DNA from: Desulfuromonadaceae bacterium
GTDB taxonomy: Bacteria > Desulfobacterota > Desulfuromonadia > Desulfuromonadales > SZUA-540
Assembly (NCBI GenBank): GCA_003250235.1
Contig: QKGY01000423.1
Location: forward strand, 1-14,506
Reading direction: 5' to 3'
DNA: 14,506 nt
Both the position numbers and the translations under genes were made by a program. Numbering within the stretch: the stretch's first letter is position 1; the number at the start of each line of letters is the position of its first letter. Below are positions 5,724 to 14,486 of this stretch, one piece after another. The notes beneath the pieces are model-generated. The model saw only the letters and a program-made list of their open reading frames with translations. It did not search any database and was not told where the DNA came from.

Positions 5724-6869
5724 CTAGTCGACCCGCTTGCGCAAAAACGTCGGGATATCATATTCGAGGTCTTCGCCACCGTTGGTTCGAACCCCGCGCG
5801 GAATTTCCTTCTGCCGATCGCGGATGAAGGTCGGCAGGTCGCGGTCCACTTTGGCCATCGGTGCGGCGACCCGGTTTTTGAGCTCTTCGGCGTGCCGGCC
5901 GTTCTTGTCGAACGAGGGGCCGAATCCGGTGGCAATCGCCGTGATCTTGATGCAGTTGCCGAGTTCTTCGTTGATCACCAGGCCGGTGATGATGTTGGCG
6001 TCCTCATGCACCTTCTCGTGAATGATGCGGGAGGCTTCGTCGAATTCTTCCATCGTCATGTTGGACGACCCGGAGATGTTGACCAGCACCCCTTTGGCGC
6101 CGGAAATGTCGATATCTTCGAGCAGCGGGCTGCTGATGGCCTGGTGAGCGGCCTCGGCGGCCCGCTTCTCCCCTTCGGCCATGCCGATACCCATCATCGC
6201 CATGCCGCGCTCGCTCATGATCGCCTTGACGTCGGCGAAATCGACGTTGATCAGACCGCTGGTGGTGATCAGGTCGGAAATCCCCTGCACCGCCTGCAGC
6301 AGAACGTCATCGGAGGGCTTGAAGGCATCGAGAATGCTCATGCTCTTGCCCGCCAGTCCCAGCAGCCGGTCGTTGGGGATGACGATCAGCGAGTCGACGA
6401 CATCCTTGAGTTCGTCGACCCCTTCCTCGGCTTTCTTCATGCGCTGCTTGCCTTCGCGCGAGAAAGGCTTGGTGACGACACCCACGGTGAGGGCGCCTGT
6501 CTCACGGGCTACTTCGGCAATGATGGGCGCCGCACCGGTTCCGGTGCCGCCGCCGAGTCCTGCCGCGATGAAGACCATGTCGGCCCCTTCGAGGATTTCC
6601 ATCAAACGGGCTTTGTCCTCCAGGGCGGCCTCGCGTCCGACCTCCGGGTTGGCGCCGGCACCCAGGCCCTTGGTCAGCTTGGAACCGAGCTGCACCTTCA
6701 TCGGTGCCTTGTTGTGGCGCAGGGCCTGCGCATCGGTATTGGCGCAGATGAAATCCACCCCCTCGACCTGCGAGGCGATCATGGTGTTGACCGCGTTGCC
6801 GCCGCCTCCGCCCACGCCGATAACCTTGATCCTGGCTCTCTGATCGATACTCTCATCAAACTCGAACAT
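5724..6869 (-). CDS. ftsZ: Cell division protein FtsZ
   Basis: A 381-residue tubulin-like GTPase that polymerises into the cytokinetic ring under the membrane. The start MFEFDESIDQ is chosen because GGAGGGAG lies just upstream; an earlier in-frame start would add 13 arginine-rich residues unlike the family. Visible features are the Gly-rich nucleotide loop GGGGGNAVN (20-28), the tubulin signature GGGTGTG (107-113), and the T7 loop NVDFADVKAIM (208-218) with its catalytic aspartates. After the GTPase core comes a short linker of about 30 residues. The C-terminal peptide DIPTFLRKR (371-379) should bind FtsA. A very similar peptide, DLPTFIRDR (344-352), precedes it. ftsZ is the last gene of the dcw cluster, 84 nt after ftsA. 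A terminator follows about 200 bases downstream. Confidence 0.98.
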   Translation of the reverse strand: MFEFDESIDQRARIKVIGVGGGGGNAVNTMIASQVEGVDFICANTDAQALRHNKAPMKVQLGSKLTKGLGAGANPEVGREAALEDKARLMEILEGADMVFIAAGLGGGTGTGAAPIIAEVARETGALTVGVVTKPFSREGKQRMKKAEEGVDELKDVVDSLIVIPNDRLLGLAGKSMSILDAFKPSDDVLLQAVQGISDLITTSGLINVDFADVKAIMSERGMAMMGIGMAEGEKRAAEAAHQAISSPLLEDIDISGAKGVLVNISGSSNMTMEEFDEASRIIHEKVHEDANIITGLVINEELGNCIKITAIATGFGPSFDKNGRHAEELKNRVAAPMAKVDRDLPTFIRDRQKEIPRGVRTNGGEDLEYDIPTFLRKRVD

Positions 6870-6894
6870 AACTCCCTCCGTTCTCATTCGGGGT

Positions 6895-6922
6895 CTGATT
6901 CTCCGCAATCAGGGCTCCCCTG
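6895..6922 (-). other. Two overlapping hairpins in the ftsA-ftsZ spacer
   Basis: On the minus strand a 6-bp perfect hairpin CTGATT-GCGGAG-AATCAG (6895-6912) shares three bases with a second hairpin CAGGG-GAG-CCCTG (6910-6922). They cannot both form fully. They lie about 25-50 nt before the ftsZ start and could affect ftsZ mRNA stability or processing. Neither has a U-run, so they are not terminators. Confidence 0.35.
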
Positions 6923-6953
6923 TGTTAAAGAAACTGTTGCTGCTTACGCTCCG

Positions 6954-8183
6954 TTAAAAGAACTCGTCGAACCACTCTTTCATCCGCCGGACCACCTTGT
7001 CGAATACGTTGGCCTGTCCGATGACGAAATTGCGGGAACTCATATTGCGACTGCCGTACTTCACCAGGCCGACCCCCGTGGCGTAGATCGGGGAGTTGAC
7101 CACGTCGGTCAGACCGCCGATGTCGCGGGGTACCCCGCGGCGTACCGGCAGGTTGAACACCTGCTCGGCCAGCTCGGGCATCCCCGGCAGGATGCAGGTG
7201 CCTCCGGTGATGACCACCCCTGAGGCGATCAGATCCTCGTAGCCGCTGCGAACGATCTCGCGGTTGACGAGGGTGAAGATCTCCTCCACCCGGGGTTCGA
7301 GAATCTCGGCCAGCAGCTGGCGGGAGAGCACACGCGCTTCGCGACCCCCCACCGACGGCACTTCGATGGTCTCGTCCTTGCCCACCATGGAGGCGAGACA
7401 GCAGCCGTAGGACTGCTTGATCTTCTCGGCCTCGGCCATGGGAGTGCGCAGCCCGACGGCAATATCGTTGGTCAGGTGGTTGCCGCCCAGAGACAGGACC
7501 GCGGTATGCTTGATCGCCCCGTCGACGAAGATGGCGATATCGGTGGTGCCGCCGCCGATATCGATGATGGCGACGCCCAGCTCCTTCTCGTCCGGTGAAA
7601 GGACCGCTTCAGCGCTGGCCAGTTGCTCCAAAACGATGTCGGCCACGTCCACCTCGGCCCGGTTGCAGCTCTTGACGATGTTCTGCGCACTGGCCACCGC
7701 CCCGGTGACGATATGGACTTTGGCCTCGAGGCGCACCCCGCTCATGCCCAGGGGCTCCTTGATGCCGTCCTGATCGTCGATGATGAATTCCTGGGGCAGG
7801 ATGTGGATCACCTCGCGGTCCATGGGGATGGCGATGGCCTTGGCGGCATCGATGACCCGGCGGATGTCGTCGTCATTGACCTCGCGGTTTTTGATGGCGA
7901 TGACCCCCTGGGAGTTGAATCCCTTGATATGCCCGCCGGCGATCCCCGCGAAAACCGACTTGATTTCGCACCCGGCCATGAGTTCGGCTTCGCGAAGGGC
8001 CTTGCGGATGGCTTCCACCGTGCTTTCGATGTTGATGACCACCCCTTTGCGAAGCCCCTTGGAGGGACTGGTGCCAATCCCCACGATGTCCAGTCCTTCA
8101 TCGGTCATGTTGCCGACAATGGCGCAGATCTTCGTGGTGCCGATGTCCAGTCCGACGATCAGGTTGTCCCTCTTAGTGCTCAT
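6954..8183 (-). CDS. ftsA: Cell division protein FtsA
   Basis: A 409-residue actin-like ATPase that ties FtsZ filaments to the inner membrane. The start MSTKRDNLIVGLDIGTTKIC is chosen for the GAGGAGAG site upstream and because the actin-fold phosphate-1 loop (GLDIGTTKICAIVG) then sits at residues 11-24, as usual. The second phosphate motif, DIGGGTTDIA, is at 208-217. The C-terminal residues VVRRMKEWFDEFF make an amphipathic helix, the membrane-targeting sequence of the family. The length is normal. It lies 25 nt after ftsQ and 84 nt before ftsZ. No anomaly seen. Confidence 0.97.
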   Translation of the reverse strand: MSTKRDNLIVGLDIGTTKICAIVGNMTDEGLDIVGIGTSPSKGLRKGVVINIESTVEAIRKALREAELMAGCEIKSVFAGIAGGHIKGFNSQGVIAIKNREVNDDDIRRVIDAAKAIAIPMDREVIHILPQEFIIDDQDGIKEPLGMSGVRLEAKVHIVTGAVASAQNIVKSCNRAEVDVADIVLEQLASAEAVLSPDEKELGVAIIDIGGGTTDIAIFVDGAIKHTAVLSLGGNHLTNDIAVGLRTPMAEAEKIKQSYGCCLASMVGKDETIEVPSVGGREARVLSRQLLAEILEPRVEEIFTLVNREIVRSGYEDLIASGVVITGGTCILPGMPELAEQVFNLPVRRGVPRDIGGLTDVVNSPIYATGVGLVKYGSRNMSSRNFVIGQANVFDKVVRRMKEWFDEFF

Positions 8184-8208
8184 AGCTCTCCTCTTTCGTC
8201 CGCTCACG

Positions 8209-9051
8209 CTAGCCTTTTTCCGAGGTGTGCCGGGTATCCACCTTGACGATGACGCGATCCAGCACATTCAAGTCGATATATTTCAGCCCGGTCAACCGGG
8301 GCTCCAACTCTTTGTAGATACTTTCCAGCCGGTCCAGTTTGGTGCTGTAGTTGTTGTACCCCATGTGCACCGGCACGCCACCGACATAGGTATAGAGATC
8401 GATGCCTCCCTCCGGATCGATGTGCAGTTCGGACACATCGTCGAGATTGAACCGGCTCCGTCCCTTGAGCTCCTCGATAAGCTGCGCCACCTCGGTCAGC
8501 ATGCCATGGGCCTCTTCCGGCTTCTCCAGAAGAAAGTTACGATCGATTCCGGTCACCACCGGAAAGTCGAGTCGATCTTCGGGCTCGAGCAGCTTGAACA
8601 GGGTCCCCTGGGCATCCATGTAATAGAGGTAGCCGAGGTTGACAATGGCGCAGGGGTGTCGTTCCTCGACACGGATGATCACTTCGCGCGGCAGAACCCG
8701 TTCCACCTGAGCCCGGGCAATCCACGGATCCTCCTCGATCTTTCGGCCGATCCGCTCCAGGTCGAGGTCGAAGATGCAGGTCCCGTTCTGGATATCGGAG
8801 AGGGCCAGGATCTCGTCATGGCTGACTCTCTCGGCATCAACCACCTGGACACTGTCGAGACGGAAATAGTCGGAACTGAACAGCACGCGCAACCCCAGGA
8901 ACCCACCACTGACCATCAGGACAAGGCTGCTGACGATCACCGAGACGCGCAGCAGGCGATGGAAGATCTTCTTCCAGTCGCGGGGCTGCTTGTCCTGGCG
9001 GCGCCGGTTCTCTTTGACCTTGGCCTTTTTGAGTGATTTAAAGTCGCGCAT
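8209..9051 (-). CDS. ftsQ: Cell division protein FtsQ
   Basis: A 280-residue single-pass inner-membrane divisome protein that recruits and regulates FtsB/FtsL and later septal synthesis. A basic cytoplasmic tail (residues 1-34, rich in Lys/Arg) leads into one transmembrane segment (about 36-58). A POTRA domain follows: FRLDSVQVV, ILALSDIQNG, WIARAQVERVLP, and EERHPCAIV. The rest is the beta domain, ending VIVKVDTRH. FtsQ is poorly conserved, so its place between ddl and ftsA is important support. The ATG at 9051 has only a weak GGGA site. It begins 21 nt after ddl ends and stops 25 nt before ftsA. Confidence 0.93.
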   Translation of the reverse strand: MRDFKSLKKAKVKENRRRQDKQPRDWKKIFHRLLRVSVIVSSLVLMVSGGFLGLRVLFSSDYFRLDSVQVVDAERVSHDEILALSDIQNGTCIFDLDLERIGRKIEEDPWIARAQVERVLPREVIIRVEERHPCAIVNLGYLYYMDAQGTLFKLLEPEDRLDFPVVTGIDRNFLLEKPEEAHGMLTEVAQLIEELKGRSRFNLDDVSELHIDPEGGIDLYTYVGGVPVHMGYNNYSTKLDRLESIYKELEPRLTGLKYIDLNVLDRVIVKVDTRHTSEKG

Positions 9052-9072
9052 GCGTCCCGTGATATCGCCCCG

Positions 9073-9999
9073 TTATTTGTTGAGTCCCGATTCTTCCAGT
9101 ATCCGCTGAGCCAGTTCGCCGAATTCGATGCCGGCGTGGCGAGCCGCCTTGGGCAGCAGGCTCGTTTCCGTCATTCCCGGTATGGTGTTGGCCTCCAGGC
9201 AGAAGAACTCTTTTTCCCGCACCATGAAATCGACCCGGGCCGCCCCCACGCACCCCAGGACGCGGTAAACCTCCATCGCCACCTGCTGGATACGGTCGTA
9301 CACCGCCCCGTCGAGGGGAGCCGGCAGAATATACTCGGTCTGACCGACAGTGTACTTGGCGTGATAATCGTAAAACCCGCCCTTGGGGGCGATCTGGATG
9401 ATCGGCAACGCCTCGCCGCCGAGAATCCCCACGGTGACCTCCATCCCCTGGATGAAGTCCTCGACCAGCACCAGATCATCGAATTTCAGGGCAGCGTCGA
9501 TTCCGGCCCGCAGAGCCATCACATCCTTCACAATGCTGATACCGATGGTCGACCCCTCACGGGCCGGCTTGACCACCAGGGGAAAATGCCGGCACAGCGC
9601 TAGAAATTTTTCCAGATCCTCCCCCTTGCGGTAGACTTGAAACCCCGGCGTCGGCAGCTCATGGTACAGAAGGATCTTCTTGGTCGTCACCTTGTCCATG
9701 GCCACGCTGGATGCCAGCACCCCGCTGCCGGTATAGGGGATCTGCATCATCTCCAGCAGCCCCTGAATGGTGCCGTCCTCGCCATATCGACCATGCAGGG
9801 CGATGAAGGCGACCTCCACCTTCCTCTCCATCAGTTTCACGGCCACGTCCCGCCCCACGTCGAGCCCGAAAGCTTCGTAGCCAGCCTCCTGCAAAGCGGA
9901 GAGGACGGCGTTGCCCGTGCGCAGGGAAATGTCCCGCTCGGCCGAAAGCCCTCCCATGAGGACCGCTATTTTTTTGGTTTTCAGTTCCTGTCGCGTCAT
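9073..9999 (-). CDS. ddl: D-alanine--D-alanine ligase
   Basis: A 308-residue ATP-grasp enzyme of the cytoplasm that joins two D-alanines for MurF to add to the UDP-MurNAc tripeptide. Visible family features are GGLSAERDISLRTG (16-29), ALHGRYGEDG (67-76), and the ATP-binding VVKPAREGSTIGIS (142-155). The omega loop is FYDYHAKY (209-216), with the tyrosine typical of D-Ala-D-Ala (rather than D-lactate) ligases. The Mg-binding/catalytic region is ARVDFMV and LEANTIPGMTETSLLPKAA. The length is normal for the DdlB type. The ATG has a GGAA site 5 nt upstream and lies 10 nt after the murB stop. Confidence 0.97.
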   Translation of the reverse strand: MTRQELKTKKIAVLMGGLSAERDISLRTGNAVLSALQEAGYEAFGLDVGRDVAVKLMERKVEVAFIALHGRYGEDGTIQGLLEMMQIPYTGSGVLASSVAMDKVTTKKILLYHELPTPGFQVYRKGEDLEKFLALCRHFPLVVKPAREGSTIGISIVKDVMALRAGIDAALKFDDLVLVEDFIQGMEVTVGILGGEALPIIQIAPKGGFYDYHAKYTVGQTEYILPAPLDGAVYDRIQQVAMEVYRVLGCVGAARVDFMVREKEFFCLEANTIPGMTETSLLPKAARHAGIEFGELAQRILEESGLNK

Positions 10000-10009
10000 C
10001 GTCTTCCGT

Positions 10010-10918
10010 TTATCGCGGCTGATCGCAGCCGACGATCCTTACTTCCGGTTCCAGGTCGATGCCGCTGTCCTTGCGGACAGCGTCCCGTATACGTGCTATC
10101 AGATCGAGGATGTCCTTGGCCTTCGCCCCACCGGCGTTGACAATGAAGTTGGCATGCTGCTCGGAGACTCTCGCTCCCCCTGACACCGCACCGCGCATGC
10201 CGACAGCATCGATGAGCCGCCAGGCCTGTCCCCCGGGGGGATTTTTGAACACCGAGCCGGCATTGGGGCCGCCCACCCGATGCGCCTGCCGGCGGTGGGT
10301 TATCCGCTCGGCAATCACCGCGCCAAGCGCCTCAGGGTCGTCCGGTCGCAGTTGCAGGGCCGCGTCCACGACCAGCGACCTTTCCGGCAACCGGCACCTG
10401 CGATAGGCGAAGTCCAGTTCGGCGGCAGGAAGGGTCTGTTCTCCCGCGAGTCCGGTCAGGGTTATCGCTTCCACCACATCGGAGAGCTCCTGCCCCCCGG
10501 CACCGGCGTTCATAGCGACCGCCCCTCCCAGAGTACCCGGGATACCGGCCATGGCCTCCAGCCCGCCCAGGCCCTTTTCCGCACAGAGCCGGATCAGTCG
10601 CATCAGCGGGATTCCCGCTTCGGCAACAACCTTCGCCTCCGGGAGAAAGGTGACTCGGTCCAGACTCCCCAGGCAGAGCACCGCGCCGCGAATGCCGCCG
10701 TCCTTCACCAGCAGATTGCTGCCGCGCCCCACCACCATCCAGGGGCAATTGGCTTGGTTCAGAAGATCCAGAGCGGTACCCAGGTCTTCTCGGTCCGCCG
10801 GCACGATAAACAGATCCGCCGGCCCTCCCACCCGCCAGGTGGTATGCGCTGACATCGGTTCGTTTTCACGCACCGCTCCGCGCAGGGTTCCTCTCAGAGT
10901 GTCAAAGAGCAAAGGCAC
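10010..10918 (-). CDS. murB: UDP-N-acetylenolpyruvoylglucosamine reductase
   Basis: A 302-residue FAD enzyme of the cytoplasm that reduces UDP-GlcNAc-enolpyruvate to UDP-MurNAc with NADPH. The start is GTG, one base after the murC stop; only a weak AAGG lies upstream, so translation is probably coupled to murC. The FAD-binding stretches are HTTWRVGGPAD (25-35), VVGRGSNLLV (62-71) and GIPGTLGGAVAMNAGA (125-140). The proton-donor serine is Ser222 in GSVFKNP, and the catalytic Glu is Glu292 in LEPEVR. The AYRR motif is at 171-174. The size and the missing extra domain indicate the shorter, type II form. Its place between murC and ddl is common in this cluster. Confidence 0.97.
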   Translation of the reverse strand: MPLLFDTLRGTLRGAVRENEPMSAHTTWRVGGPADLFIVPADREDLGTALDLLNQANCPWMVVGRGSNLLVKDGGIRGAVLCLGSLDRVTFLPEAKVVAEAGIPLMRLIRLCAEKGLGGLEAMAGIPGTLGGAVAMNAGAGGQELSDVVEAITLTGLAGEQTLPAAELDFAYRRCRLPERSLVVDAALQLRPDDPEALGAVIAERITHRRQAHRVGGPNAGSVFKNPPGGQAWRLIDAVGMRGAVSGGARVSEQHANFIVNAGGAKAKDILDLIARIRDAVRKDSGIDLEPEVRIVGCDQPR

Positions 10919-10919
10919 T

Positions 10920-12296
10920 TCAGGCCTTTTCTTTCAGTCGTTTGCCCAGCTGCTCGCCAATCTGCCAGACGTTGCCGGCGCCGAGGGTGATCACGATGTC
11001 CCCCTCTCTCACCACCGTCTGCAGATGGTCGAGTACCGCTTCGGCATTGCCGATATAGTGTACGTCCTTATGCCCGTGCCCGGCGATGCCGCCCGCCAGA
11101 TCCTTGGCATTCACCCCTTCGATGGGGTCTTCGCCCGCGGCATAGATGTCCATGACCACTAGGTGGTCGGCCTGGTAGAAGGCGGTGACAAACTCGTCGA
11201 ACAGCGCCTTGGTGCGCGAATAGCGATGCGGCTGAAAAACGGCCACCACGCGCCTGTCCCAGCCCGATCGCGCTGCGGCCAGGGTGACCTTGATCTCGGC
11301 CGGATGGTGCCCGTAGTCGTCCACCACCATGATCTTGCCGTCGTCGTGACGCACCTGGAAACGACGCTGCACCCCGCCGAAATCATGCAGCCCTTCGGCG
11401 ATGGTTTCAAAGGGGATGTCGAGTTCCATGGCCACGGCCACGGCGGCCAGGGCGTTGAGAACATTGTGACGCCCCGGCATCTTGAAGGAGATACGCCCGA
11501 GGGCCTTGCCCCGGTGGTGCGCGGTGAACGATGTGCGGTTCGCCTTGTGGCTGATCTCGGTCGCGTAGAAATCGGCCTGGCTGGCCAGCCCGTACGTGAC
11601 AAAGCGTTTTTTGACCCGCGGGATAAGAGCCTGGATATTCGCATCGTCCAGACAAAGAACCGCCAGCCCGAAAAAGGGAACCTTGTTGACGAACTCGACA
11701 AAGGTGTCCTTGATGGCGTCGAGATTCGGGTAGAAGTCGAGATGGTCGGCATCGACATTGGTCACCACGGCGATAGTCGGAGTCAGCTTGAGAATGGTGC
11801 CGTCCGACTCGTCCGCCTCGGCGACCAGGAACTTGCCCTGCCCCAACTTGGCATTGGATCCCAGGGAGTCGAGCCGGCCGCCGATGACCGCCGTCGGATC
11901 GATGCCGGCATGGGAGAGGAGCGTCGCCACCATGCTGGTGGTGGTCGTCTTGCCGTGCGTCCCGCCGACGGCGATACCGTATTTCATGCGCATCAGTTCG
12001 GCCAGCATTTCCGCACGGGGAATCACGGGAATCAGACGCCTGTTGGCCTCGACCACCTCCGGGTTGTCCTTGCGCACGGCCGTTGAGGTCACCACGACAT
12101 CGACATCCTTGAGATTTTCAGCCTTGTGCCCGTAGACGATATCGCCGCCCAGTCTGGCCAGCCGTGTGGTGATCTCCGATTCGCGCAGGTCGGAACCCGA
12201 CACCTTATAGCCCAGGTTCAGCAGGACTTCGGCGATACCGCTCATGCCGATCCCGCCGATGCCGACAAAATGAATTTTCCGTATTTTTCCGTACAT
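10920..12296 (-). CDS. murC: UDP-N-acetylmuramate--L-alanine ligase
   Basis: A 458-residue cytoplasmic Mur ligase that adds L-alanine to UDP-MurNAc using ATP. The N-terminal Rossmann-like domain begins IHFVGIGGIGMSGIAE (8-23). The P-loop is GGTHGKTTTTS (111-121). Central motifs are AEADESDGT and TNVDADHLDFY, then PGRHNVLNALAA. The C-terminal domain shows DDYGHHPAEI and FQPHRYSRTK, both typical of MurC rather than MurD, E or F. The length is standard. The ATG at 12296 has only a loose AAAGAG site. It lies 13 nt after murG and 1 nt before murB. Confidence 0.98.
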   Translation of the reverse strand: MYGKIRKIHFVGIGGIGMSGIAEVLLNLGYKVSGSDLRESEITTRLARLGGDIVYGHKAENLKDVDVVVTSTAVRKDNPEVVEANRRLIPVIPRAEMLAELMRMKYGIAVGGTHGKTTTTSMVATLLSHAGIDPTAVIGGRLDSLGSNAKLGQGKFLVAEADESDGTILKLTPTIAVVTNVDADHLDFYPNLDAIKDTFVEFVNKVPFFGLAVLCLDDANIQALIPRVKKRFVTYGLASQADFYATEISHKANRTSFTAHHRGKALGRISFKMPGRHNVLNALAAVAVAMELDIPFETIAEGLHDFGGVQRRFQVRHDDGKIMVVDDYGHHPAEIKVTLAAARSGWDRRVVAVFQPHRYSRTKALFDEFVTAFYQADHLVVMDIYAAGEDPIEGVNAKDLAGGIAGHGHKDVHYIGNAEAVLDHLQTVVREGDIVITLGAGNVWQIGEQLGKRLKEKA

Positions 12297-12309
12297 AGCT
12301 TACTCTTTC

Positions 12310-13380
12310 TCAGCCGATAACGTCACGGCACTGCTGCAGAATGCTGTCCGCGGCGCCGCGTATGCTCAGCGCCCTCGCCGCACTGGCCATGGATACCAGC
12401 TGGTTATGATCATGAAGCAGGTTGCGGATCAGAGTCGCCAGGCTCTCTCCGTCCAGTTCCGACTGCGGAACCATCAGCGCCGCCCCCTTGAGGACCAGAG
12501 CTCTGGCGTTGGCGCTCTGGTGATCCCCGGCCGCATAGGGATAGGGGATCAGAATGGCGGCACGTCCGCAGGCCGTCAGTTCGGCCAGTGTGGTCGCCCC
12601 TGCACGGCATACCAGCAGGTGAGCCCGGCCGTAGGCATCCGCCATGTCGTGAATGAAGGGGACGACCGATTCGGAGTCCCACCCCATAGCGGCATAGGCA
12701 TCGCGGATCCTCTGCAGATCCTCGTCACCGCTCTGATGCAGGATATCGAAGCCGTTCTTCATATCCGTCATGTGCCCCAGGGCACTGACGACCGCATCGT
12801 TTATGGCGCGCGCGCCGCGGCTTCCGCCGAATACAAGCAGAAGCGGCTTTCCTGCCCCCGGCATCGGGCAGCTCTCCATGCCGCGACGCAGCGGGTTTCC
12901 CGTCAGGACCGTCTTTCCCGCCGGAAACGCCTTTTCGCTCTCGGCAAAGGAGATGCAGATGCGCTGCGCCCAGCGGGCCAGCATGCGGTTCGTCAAACCG
13001 GGCCAGGCGTTCTGCTCGTGCACCAGGTAGGGGATCTTCTTCATCGCCGCAGCCATCAACACCGGCCCCGAGGCGTATCCGCCCACACCGACAACCACGT
13101 CCGGGTTGAAGGTGTCGAGAATCCTGCGGGACTGCCGCAGGCTTTTCCACAACTGCGGGATCAGTGCGATCTTGCCGCCTATCCCCTTGCCGACGAACCC
13201 GGAAATATCGATCTTCGACAGGGGCCAGCCAAGCTGGGGGAGAATCCGCGCCTCGATGCCGCGATCCGTCCCGACGAAATGCACACTGGAATCCGGATCG
13301 GTTTCCAGGAGCCTCTCGGCGAGCGCCACCGCCGGGAAGAGATGTCCTCCGGTGCCACCACCGGCAAGAAGGAGTCTCAT
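12310..13380 (-). CDS. murG: UDP-GlcNAc:lipid I N-acetylglucosaminyltransferase
   Basis: A 356-residue GT-B glycosyltransferase on the inner face of the inner membrane. It adds GlcNAc to lipid I to give lipid II. The N-terminal glycine-rich loop GGGTGGHLFPAVALAE (7-22) holds the family's conserved histidine. Acceptor-side motifs are GVGGYASGPV and HEQNAWPGLTNR. The C-terminal donor site shows LVFGGSRGARAIN, CRAGATTLAEL and PYPYAAGDHQSANA. The length is normal. Its ATG overlaps the ftsW stop in an ATGA, so the two are probably translationally coupled. Confidence 0.98.
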   Translation of the reverse strand: MRLLLAGGGTGGHLFPAVALAERLLETDPDSSVHFVGTDRGIEARILPQLGWPLSKIDISGFVGKGIGGKIALIPQLWKSLRQSRRILDTFNPDVVVGVGGYASGPVLMAAAMKKIPYLVHEQNAWPGLTNRMLARWAQRICISFAESEKAFPAGKTVLTGNPLRRGMESCPMPGAGKPLLLVFGGSRGARAINDAVVSALGHMTDMKNGFDILHQSGDEDLQRIRDAYAAMGWDSESVVPFIHDMADAYGRAHLLVCRAGATTLAELTACGRAAILIPYPYAAGDHQSANARALVLKGAALMVPQSELDGESLATLIRNLLHDHNQLVSMASAARALSIRGAADSILQQCRDVIG

Positions 13381-14486
13381 CGCAGCTCTCCTGTCCCTTG
13401 GCGCGAAACGGCCAGCAACAAGCCGACCCCCATCAACGTCGTCACCAGAGACGTCCCCCCATAGGACAGAAACGGCAGGGCCAGCCCCTTGGTCGGCAGC
13501 ATGCCCATGACGACGGCAAAGTTCACGAACGCTTCCAGTCCGATCAACAGCGACACCCCGAATGCCAGGAATTTCCCGAAATCATCCGGCGCCGCCAGCG
13601 CGGTGCGGATACCCCGCAACACCAGCACCAGGAACATGGCGGTGATGATCAGCACCCCGGCAAAACCGAGTTCCTCGCCGATCACGGAGAAGATGAAATC
13701 CGTATGGGCCTCGGGCAGATAGAACAGCTTCTGCTTGCCCTCCCCCAGGCCGTTGCCAAACAGGCCGCCGGTGCCGAAGGCGATCCAGCTCTGGATGATC
13801 TGAAAACCGGTGTTGGTCGGATCATCCCAGGGGTTCAGAAACGCCAGGATGCGCCGCCTGCGGTAATCGACATTCATCACCAGAAAATAGAGGAACGGCA
13901 TGGCCAGGATGATCGCCGAGAGAAAATAACTCAGGCGCGTCCCGGCGACAAAGAGCATCAGCATCGCCACCGCCCCCAGGGTGATCGCCCCGCCCAGATC
14001 CGGCTGCAGAAGCAGCAGAAACAACAGCAGCGCCAGCACCACCATGTAGGGGATGAAGCCGAAGCGGAAGCTCTTGATCTTCTCCTTCTTCTTGGCCAGG
14101 GAGTGGGCCATGTACAGCACCAGGCCCAGCTTCGCCAGCTCCGAGGGCTGGATGGACACGCCGGCAAAGCGGATCCAGCGCGAGGCGCCACCGGCATGGG
14201 AACTGATCCCGGGCAGGAATACCGCCGCAAGCAGAAAAACGCATCCGAACAGAAACGGCACCGCCAGTTTGCGCAGGTTGCGGTAGTCGACCTGCATGAT
14301 CAACGCCATGGCCGCAAACCCGACCAGGGCATAGAATCCCTGCCGTTTGAGGAAATAGAATCCGTCCGAATACCGCTTGGCCGCCATGATGGAGGAGGAG
14401 GAATAGACCATGACCACGCCGAGGCAGGTCAGGCCGACCGCCAGCAGGAGGATGGTGCTGTCAAAACCTCTCCGTGATTCCATCAT
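13377..14486 (-). CDS. ftsW: Septal peptidoglycan polymerase FtsW (SEDS family)
   Basis: A 369-residue polytopic inner-membrane protein of the SEDS family, which polymerises lipid II at the septum together with its class B PBP (FtsI). About ten hydrophobic segments are visible. The conserved loop after segment 3 reads GGASRWIRFAGVSIQPSELA (99-118). The large extracellular loop contains GLGEGKQKLFYLPEAHTDF. Asp263 in HTDF matches the catalytic Asp of SEDS enzymes. TKGLALPFLSYGG (332-344) is the C-terminal signature. These motifs cannot fully exclude RodA, but the dcw location supports FtsW. Two adjacent ATGs (14486, 14483) could start it. They directly follow a possible TGA of the upstream gene. 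Confidence 0.96.
   Translation of the reverse strand: MMESRRGFDSTILLLAVGLTCLGVVMVYSSSSIMAAKRYSDGFYFLKRQGFYALVGFAAMALIMQVDYRNLRKLAVPFLFGCVFLLAAVFLPGISSHAGGASRWIRFAGVSIQPSELAKLGLVLYMAHSLAKKKEKIKSFRFGFIPYMVVLALLLFLLLLQPDLGGAITLGAVAMLMLFVAGTRLSYFLSAIILAMPFLYFLVMNVDYRRRRILAFLNPWDDPTNTGFQIIQSWIAFGTGGLFGNGLGEGKQKLFYLPEAHTDFIFSVIGEELGFAGVLIITAMFLVLVLRGIRTALAAPDDFGKFLAFGVSLLIGLEAFVNFAVVMGMLPTKGLALPFLSYGGTSLVTTLMGVGLLLAVSRQGTGELR

Noticed and set aside
5700..7223. Long open frame on the plus strand opposite ftsZ and ftsA (507 codons).
   Set aside because: It is antisense to two unmistakable genes, shows no recognisable domain, and is the usual artefact of GC-rich codon bias.
7780..9036. Plus-strand open frame of about 418 codons opposite ftsA and ftsQ.
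   Set aside because: It runs through known genes on the other strand and has no recognisable domain or credible ribosome binding site.
13164..14477. Plus-strand open frame of 437 codons opposite murG and ftsW.
   Set aside because: Its Gln/His/Arg-rich low-complexity translation mirrors hydrophobic codons of ftsW; a shadow frame.
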